Source of the DNA: JACVRW01 sp035705985
Lineage (GTDB): Bacteria > Actinomycetota > Thermoleophilia > Solirubrobacterales > Thermoleophilaceae
DNA length: 9,108 bases
Assembly (NCBI GenBank): GCA_035705985.1
Contig: DASSVP010000069.1
Span: 1 to 9,108 of the forward strand
Direction: 5' to 3'
Both the position numbers and the translations under genes were made by a program. The notes under the pieces were generated by a model, which saw only the letters and a list, made by a program, of their open reading frames with translations, searched no databases and was not told where the DNA came from. Shown piece after piece: positions 6,126 through 9,108 of this stretch (the stretch's first letter is position 1; every line of letters begins with the position of its first letter).

Positions 6126-6767
6126 CTAGAGGATTGCCTGAATCACTTCGGAGAAGATCGCGTCGAGGAGGCCCAGATAGCCGCCCGCGATCAGTACGAA
6201 GCCGAGCACCACGCCGGTTAGGGTCACCAGCGCCTGGCGGTTAGGCCACTGCACGCGCTGGAGCTCGGCCCAGCAAGCGATCAGGAACTGTACGACACGC
6301 GGGCGGTCCTTGTGCGCATCGGCTGCCGCGGCGCCCCGCCGGCCCCGAACGGCGTAGCCCGCCTCGCCGGCGCCGGTGGCGGCCTCCTCCGGGGGGAGGT
6401 CGTCCTCCGCGAAGTCCTCGGCGTACTCCTCGCCGGCGTCCCAGTCCGCCTCCTCCTCGGCAAGACGAGCGGCCTCGTCGTCGTCGAGGGCAGCCTCGTG
6501 CTCATCGCGATCGACGATGGCCTCGTCGTGCTCGAGCGTGAAGTCGCTTCGGCCCAGCTCCTCCGGAGGAGCGCCTGCCTCGAGGTGGTCGGCGTCGGTC
6601 CCAGGCGGTCCGGGGCCCGCCGCGGGGTCGCTGAGATCCGGCGGGAGGTCGGCGTCCACGCCGGGGATTCCGGCGCGGGGCTCCGGGGGAGCTACGCCCT
6701 CCTGCTCGAGACGCCGCGCGCGACGCTCGGCCTGGCGCTGCTTCGAGCGCTGGCGGTTACGCGCCAT
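6126..6767 (-). CDS. secE: Preprotein translocase subunit SecE with long acidic N-terminal extension
   Basis: SecE clamps SecY in the SecYEG export channel. The recognisable SecE core is residues about 155-213: amphipathic helix with WAELQRVQWPNR (167-178) and one transmembrane segment (about 181-203). Before it lie about 150 extra residues: a strongly basic start (RNRQRSKQRQAERRARR, 3-19), a Pro/Gly-rich stretch and a very acidic segment (about 79-129). Single-TM SecE proteins are usually 60-70 residues, with moderate extensions in actinobacteria, so this is long. The extension should be cytoplasmic and disordered. The ATG is 3 bp after rpmG, with GAGGA directly against it, which is unusually close. 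The basic N-terminus supports this start. Confidence 0.93.
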   Translation of the reverse strand: MARNRQRSKQRQAERRARRLEQEGVAPPEPRAGIPGVDADLPPDLSDPAAGPGPPGTDADHLEAGAPPEELGRSDFTLEHDEAIVDRDEHEAALDDDEAARLAEEEADWDAGEEYAEDFAEDDLPPEEAATGAGEAGYAVRGRRGAAAADAHKDRPRVVQFLIACWAELQRVQWPNRQALVTLTGVVLGFVLIAGGYLGLLDAIFSEVIQAIL

Positions 6768-6770
6768 TCC

Positions 6771-6935
6771 TCAGCGGGTCTCTTTGTGCGGCGTGTGCTT
6801 GCCACACCAACGGCAGTACTTGCGGAACTCAACCCGGTCCGGGTTGTTCCGCTTCGACTTCTCGGTTTGGTAGTTCCGCCGCTTGCACTCCTCGCATGCG
6901 AGGGTCACGGCGATTCGAACGTCTCCGCGAGCCAT
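6771..6935 (-). CDS. rpmG: 50S ribosomal protein L33
   Basis: A 54-residue L33, near the E site of the large subunit. It has the four Cys of the zinc-binding form: CEEC and CRWC, with the conserved RNYQTEKSKRN and LxFRKYC-like EFRKYC. The ATG at 6933-6935 is chosen because AAGGAG stands just upstream and MARGDVR is the typical L33 beginning; a longer in-frame start at 6977 adds 14 residues unlike the family. It heads the operon, 3 bp before secE, as is common where rpmG-secE-nusG travel together. Having the Cys-containing version means its use could depend on zinc supply. Confidence 0.95.
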   Translation of the reverse strand: MARGDVRIAVTLACEECKRRNYQTEKSKRNNPDRVEFRKYCRWCGKHTPHKETR

Positions 6936-7014
6936 GGCTCCTTCGGAAGGTAGTAGGCGTGGGGCGGCTGGGGGCACACAGACGAGCCGCGGCCGGCCGC
7001 GAGGTCGAGAGCCC

Positions 7015-7020
7015 AGTCTA
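7015..7020 (-). promoter_or_regulatory. Candidate -10 element upstream of the rpmG operon
   Basis: The minus strand reads TAGACT, matching the TAnnnT pattern of a sigma-70-type -10 box, about 80 bases upstream of the rpmG ATG in the divergent intergenic region. No convincing TTGACA-like -35 box lies 16-19 bases further upstream, so this is only a candidate. The same 128-bp interval must also hold the promoter for the plus-strand gene at 7064. Confidence 0.25.
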
Positions 7021-7063
7021 GCGGCGAGGCAGTGCGGATGGTTCCTGCGACACTCGCTCGCGG

Positions 7064-7510
7064 ATGATGGACTCGCGCGACGAAATTCGCGTGCCCGAGG
7101 AGACGGGCACGCAGCCGAACCTGCCCGCTGTCGAGCGGGTCTACGAGCTGATCGATCGCGACGGCGTGCTGGCCGGCATCGAGCATCTGCTGACGTTCTG
7201 CCACGGGAACGTGGAGATGCGCGCGTACGCGGCTCAGGCCGGGGGTGTCGTCGGCGAGGAGGTCGGCCACGCGCTGCTGCACGGCCACGACGAGATGCTC
7301 GGCTTCTTCCGCGGCCGTCTGGAGAGCGGGTTCGGCTTCAGGATCCGGGCGCGCGGGTTCGAGGTCGACGCCGACACCGTTCGCGTGCGCGGCTCGATCC
7401 GCGTCGCGCGCCCCGACGGATCATTCGCGGAGAGCAGCGTGCGCTGGACGTTCCACTTCCGCGACGGCCTCGTCGATGAGATCAGCTGGGAGCCGCACGC
7501 GGGCGGTTAG
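7064..7510 (+). CDS. NTF2/SnoaL-like protein
   Basis: A 148-residue protein with the cone-shaped NTF2-like pattern: an N-terminal helix region (AVERVYELIDRDGVLAGIEHLLTF), NVEMRAYAAQAG, GHDEMLGFFRGRLE, and alternating beta strands (FRIRARGFEVDADTVRVRGSIRV, SSVRWTFHFRDGLVDEISW). The ending FRDGLVDEISWE is typical of SnoaL-like proteins. Enzymatic or binding role unknown. Two ATGs in tandem (7064 and 7067) make the start ambiguous by one residue, and no Shine-Dalgarno sequence precedes them, so a leaderless or weakly initiated mRNA is possible. It is divergent from rpmG and 10 bp from the methyltransferase, suggesting co-transcription. It is distinct in sequence from the NTF2-like protein at 2518-2871. 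Confidence 0.72.
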   Translation: MMDSRDEIRVPEETGTQPNLPAVERVYELIDRDGVLAGIEHLLTFCHGNVEMRAYAAQAGGVVGEEVGHALLHGHDEMLGFFRGRLESGFGFRIRARGFEVDADTVRVRGSIRVARPDGSFAESSVRWTFHFRDGLVDEISWEPHAGG

Positions 7511-7520
7511 GGTCTAGCTC

Positions 7521-8291
7521 GTGAGCTTCGCCGTCGCGGGCGACAAGTACGACCGGTTCATGGGCCGCTACTCGCGCGAGCTGGCCCCGCGCTTCGTGGA
7601 GTTCGCCGGCGTGCGGGCGGGGATGAGCGCGGTCGACGTCGGCTGCGGGCCCGGTGCCCTGACCGAGCGGCTCGTGGCCGAGCTGGGCTCGGACGGCGTG
7701 AGCGCCGCCGATCCGTCGGAGCCGTTCGTCGCGGCGGCGACCGAGCGAGCTCCTGGCGCCGACGTGCGCCAGGCGGCCGCGGAGGAGCTTCCGTGGGAGG
7801 ACGACCGCTTCGACGCGGCGCTCTCCCAGCTTGTGGTCAACTTCATGCGCGACGCCGACGCGGGCGTGTCCGAGATGGGCCGCGTGGTGAAGCGGGGCGG
7901 AACCGTGGCCGCGTGCACGTGGGACTACGGCCGCGACATGGAGATGCTGCGCAGCTTCTGGGACGCGGCCAAGCGGCTCGACTCAGGCGCGCCCGACGAG
8001 GGAAGCACGATGCGCTACCGCAGCGTCGAGGAGCTGGACGAGCTGTGGCGCCGAGTGGGGCTGTCGGACGTCGAGACCGACTTCCTCCGGGTGGAGAGCA
8101 CGTACGCCGGCTTCGGTGAGCTGTGGGAGCCGTTCACCTACGGCGTCGGCCCGGCCGGCGGGTACTGCGCGAAGCTGAGTCCCGCCCAGCGCGAGCAGCT
8201 CCGCGACGAGCTCTTCACCGGCCTGGGCAGGCCGGACGGCGAGTTCACGCTCGGCGCGACCGCATGCGCGGTGCGCGGCGTGGCGCGCTAG
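7521..8291 (+). CDS. Class I SAM-dependent methyltransferase
   Basis: A 256-residue protein with a Rossmann-type methyltransferase core. The SAM-binding motif I is VDVGCGPG (38-45). The acidic residue after strand 2 is probably Asp64 in SAADPS, and the post-motif LPWEDDRFDAALSQLVVNFM (90-109) matches the UbiE/Methyltransf_11 pattern. VVKRGGTVAACTWDYG (122-137) is the usual strand 5 region. The opening AVAGDKYDRFMGRYSRELAPRF is common in small-molecule methyltransferases of this group. The substrate cannot be read from sequence. The start is GTG, 10 bp after the upstream gene, with no strong ribosome binding site, consistent with coupling. Confidence 0.88.
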   Translation: MSFAVAGDKYDRFMGRYSRELAPRFVEFAGVRAGMSAVDVGCGPGALTERLVAELGSDGVSAADPSEPFVAAATERAPGADVRQAAAEELPWEDDRFDAALSQLVVNFMRDADAGVSEMGRVVKRGGTVAACTWDYGRDMEMLRSFWDAAKRLDSGAPDEGSTMRYRSVEELDELWRRVGLSDVETDFLRVESTYAGFGELWEPFTYGVGPAGGYCAKLSPAQREQLRDELFTGLGRPDGEFTLGATACAVRGVAR

Positions 8292-8480
8292 CGGCACCGA
8301 GCGCAAACGCCCAGGCGGACGAGAGGCCGCCGAGCCGCCGCTTGATGGCAGCAACCCGATTTCCTCCCGTCCTTGGAGCCAGGCCGGGCGAACTTAATGC
8401 CCTGAAGCCAGCGGCTCCCAGTCCGCCTGTATCCGGCCCGGTGGCTGCCAAACCCGGCGTGGCGCCCTAGCGCCGCCGGC
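8292..8480. other. Gene-poor gap with several inverted repeats
   Basis: This 189-bp gap has no coding frame I can support. It contains nested inverted repeats: ggcagc (8347-8352) with gctgcc (8444-8449), and ggagcc (8375-8380) with ggctcc (8413-8418). Together these could fold into an RNA structure about 100 bases long. It lies before a TerC-family fragment; intact TerC genes are often preceded by the yybP-ykoY manganese riboswitch, but I could not recognise that motif's conserved core here. Composition is slightly less GC-rich than neighbouring genes. Confidence 0.4.
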
Positions 8481-8869
8481 TTGGCGTTACCTGCGCGGCG
8501 CTTCCCCCGGCTCAGGCCGGCCGCCGCCGCGTTGGCGGCCGTGGCGCTCGCGGACGTCCTCTTCGCGGTCGACTCCGTGCCGGCGATTCTCGCCATCACC
8601 ACGGACACGTTCATCGTGTTCAGCGCGAACGCATTCGCTCTGCTCGGCGTGCGCGCCCTCGTCTTCCTCGTCGCCGGGGCGGTCGCCCGGTTCGCGTACC
8701 TCCAGGCCGGGCTCGGCGTGCTGCTGATCGGGATCGCCGGGAAGCTGGCTTACGGCGAGCTGACCGGCGAGAAGATCCCGACCGCGCCCACCCTCGGCGT
8801 CATCGTCGGCGTCCTCTCCGTGGCGATCGGAGCGTCGCTGCTGCGCGAGCGGCAGGCGGCACACGCCCA

Positions 8870-8898
8870 GTGCCGGGGACCCAGTTCTTCCCGGACAC
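8870..8898. repeat. REP-like imperfect palindrome
   Basis: The arms gtgccgggga (8870-8879) and tcccggacac (8889-8898) are nearly reverse complementary around a 9-base centre. The layout (gtg, C/G-rich arm, loop, arm, cac) resembles the short dispersed palindromes often associated with REP-associated Y1 transposases. It lies at the junction between TerC homology and the tRNA fragment. Whether it recurs in the genome cannot be seen from one window. Confidence 0.45.
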
Positions 8899-8920
8899 CG
8901 TGCTTCCAGGCGATTCGCGA

Positions 8921-8950
8921 GACCAACGAGGGGACTCGAACCCCTGAGGT
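8921..8950 (-). tRNA. 3' tRNA fragment (T-arm and acceptor 3' half)
   Basis: On the minus strand the sequence agggg-ttcgagt-cccct is a perfect 5-bp T stem with a standard 7-base loop, followed by cgttggtc, the right length for the acceptor 3' strand plus discriminator base. No genome-encoded CCA follows. No anticodon arm or good D-arm lies upstream; that space holds the stop codon (8970-8972) of a neighbouring minus-strand gene. It is therefore a partial tRNA, as left at att sites of elements that integrate into tRNA 3' ends. A weak 7-bp acceptor partner (with two G-U pairs) exists further upstream but lacks a matching anticodon stem. Confidence 0.6.
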
Positions 8951-8969
8951 CTGACGCGCCGCCGCTGCC

Positions 8970-9108
8970 TTAGGCCGCGCTTCCGGCGGTCTCGTCGATG
9001 CGGAACGGCCCCGCGCGGGCCGCGAGCAGGGCGGCCAGGGCGATCCGCGCAAGACCGACCAGCGAATGCCGCGCCGACAGCCGCCACGGTCCAGCCGACG
9101 TCTCCGGC
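8970..9108 (-). CDS. C-terminus of an unidentified protein (5' partial)
   Basis: From the window edge the minus strand is open for 45 codons, ending in TAA at 8970-8972. Codon third positions are mostly G or C, as in the real genes here, which supports coding. The end includes WRLSARHSLVGLARIALAAL, then LAARAGPFRIDETAGSAA. The stretch SLVGLARIALAALLAARAG could be a final hydrophobic or membrane-associated helix. I do not recognise the family; most of the gene lies beyond the window. Confidence 0.5.
   Translation of the reverse strand, partial: PETSAGPWRLSARHSLVGLARIALAALLAARAGPFRIDETAGSAA

Larger units (their letters stand above)
8481..8954 (+). pseudogene. Truncated TerC-family membrane protein (C-terminal third only)
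   Basis: Residues about 17-123 of this frame, counted from a TTG at 8481, match the last third of TerC/Alx-type membrane proteins, linked to manganese export or tellurite resistance. Visible are ALADVLFAVDSVPAILAITTD (22-42) with the conserved intramembrane Asp residues, FIVFSANAFALLGVRALVFL (44-63), and the final hydrophobic segments LGVLLIGIAGKLA and LGVIVGVLSVAIGASLL. The N-terminal two thirds, including the first Asp-containing helices, are absent and not found upstream in any frame. After LLRERQ the frame continues through a palindrome and a tRNA fragment to a chance stop, so the natural end is also lost or altered. No ribosome binding site is seen. A remnant is the best reading; a short functional version is unlikely. 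Confidence 0.75.

Noticed and set aside
6312..6953. A 213-codon plus-strand open frame over secE and rpmG
   Set aside because: Hydrophobic-looking only because it mirrors the acidic secE extension; no start signal or family match.
6771..6977. Longer L33 starting at 6977
   Set aside because: The extra 14 residues do not resemble L33, and a good ribosome binding site precedes the internal ATG at 6935.
8970..9000. Possible full tRNA on the minus strand extending to a D-arm-like sequence (gcggcctaaggc) and a 7-bp acceptor partner
   Set aside because: The acceptor match needs two G-U pairs, position 8 is not U, and no anticodon stem with U33 fits between. The same bases are the ending and stop codon of a likely protein gene.
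1..9108. CRISPR array, insertion sequence or complete phage/defence system
   Set aside because: No regularly spaced repeats, transposase, integrase or defence motifs were seen on either strand; only scar-like traces near 8870-8950.

Overview
The window is very GC-rich, with codons ending mostly in G or C, frequent GTG starts and an actinobacterial-type gene complement. The order rpmG-secE-nusG-rplK-rplA-rplJ-rplL, the long acidic extensions on ribosomal and translocase subunits and the high GC suggest an actinobacterium, possibly of the Thermoleophilia/Solirubrobacterales type. That placement is inference from style, not from a marker comparison.

Layout. Bases 1-2111 (+) hold the 3' part of a large cell-wall enzyme that combines a lytic transglycosylase domain, a degenerate split M23/LytM-like domain and a C-terminal M15-like metallopeptidase domain; its start lies upstream of the window. 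Convergent with it, a tightly packed minus-strand operon runs from about 6935 down to 2062: rpmG, secE, nusG, rplK, rplA, rplJ, rplL, a short L7/L12-like protein with a lipoprotein-type signal, an NTF2/SnoaL-like protein and a YdjM-type membrane-bound hydrolase. The last gene overlaps the end of the wall enzyme by 50 bp. rpoB and rpoC, which often follow rplL, are absent here.

From 7064 on the plus strand, divergent from rpmG, lie a second NTF2-like protein and a class I methyltransferase, probably one transcription unit. After a 189-bp gap rich in inverted repeats comes the C-terminal third of a TerC-family membrane protein without its N-terminal part. A REP-like imperfect palindrome and a 3' tRNA fragment (T-arm plus acceptor half, minus strand) follow. 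The window ends in the C-terminal codons of a minus-strand gene. The 8292-8972 stretch looks like a rearrangement or integration scar.

The central operon supplies translation (L33, L11, L1, L10, L7/L12), protein export (SecE) and transcription elongation (NusG). The most unusual item is the gene directly behind rplL: its 67-residue body aligns without gaps to the L7/L12 C-terminal domain at about half identity, but it carries a signal peptide ending in Ala-Ala-Gly-Cys, so a ribosomal stalk domain appears to have been duplicated and redirected to the membrane or outside.
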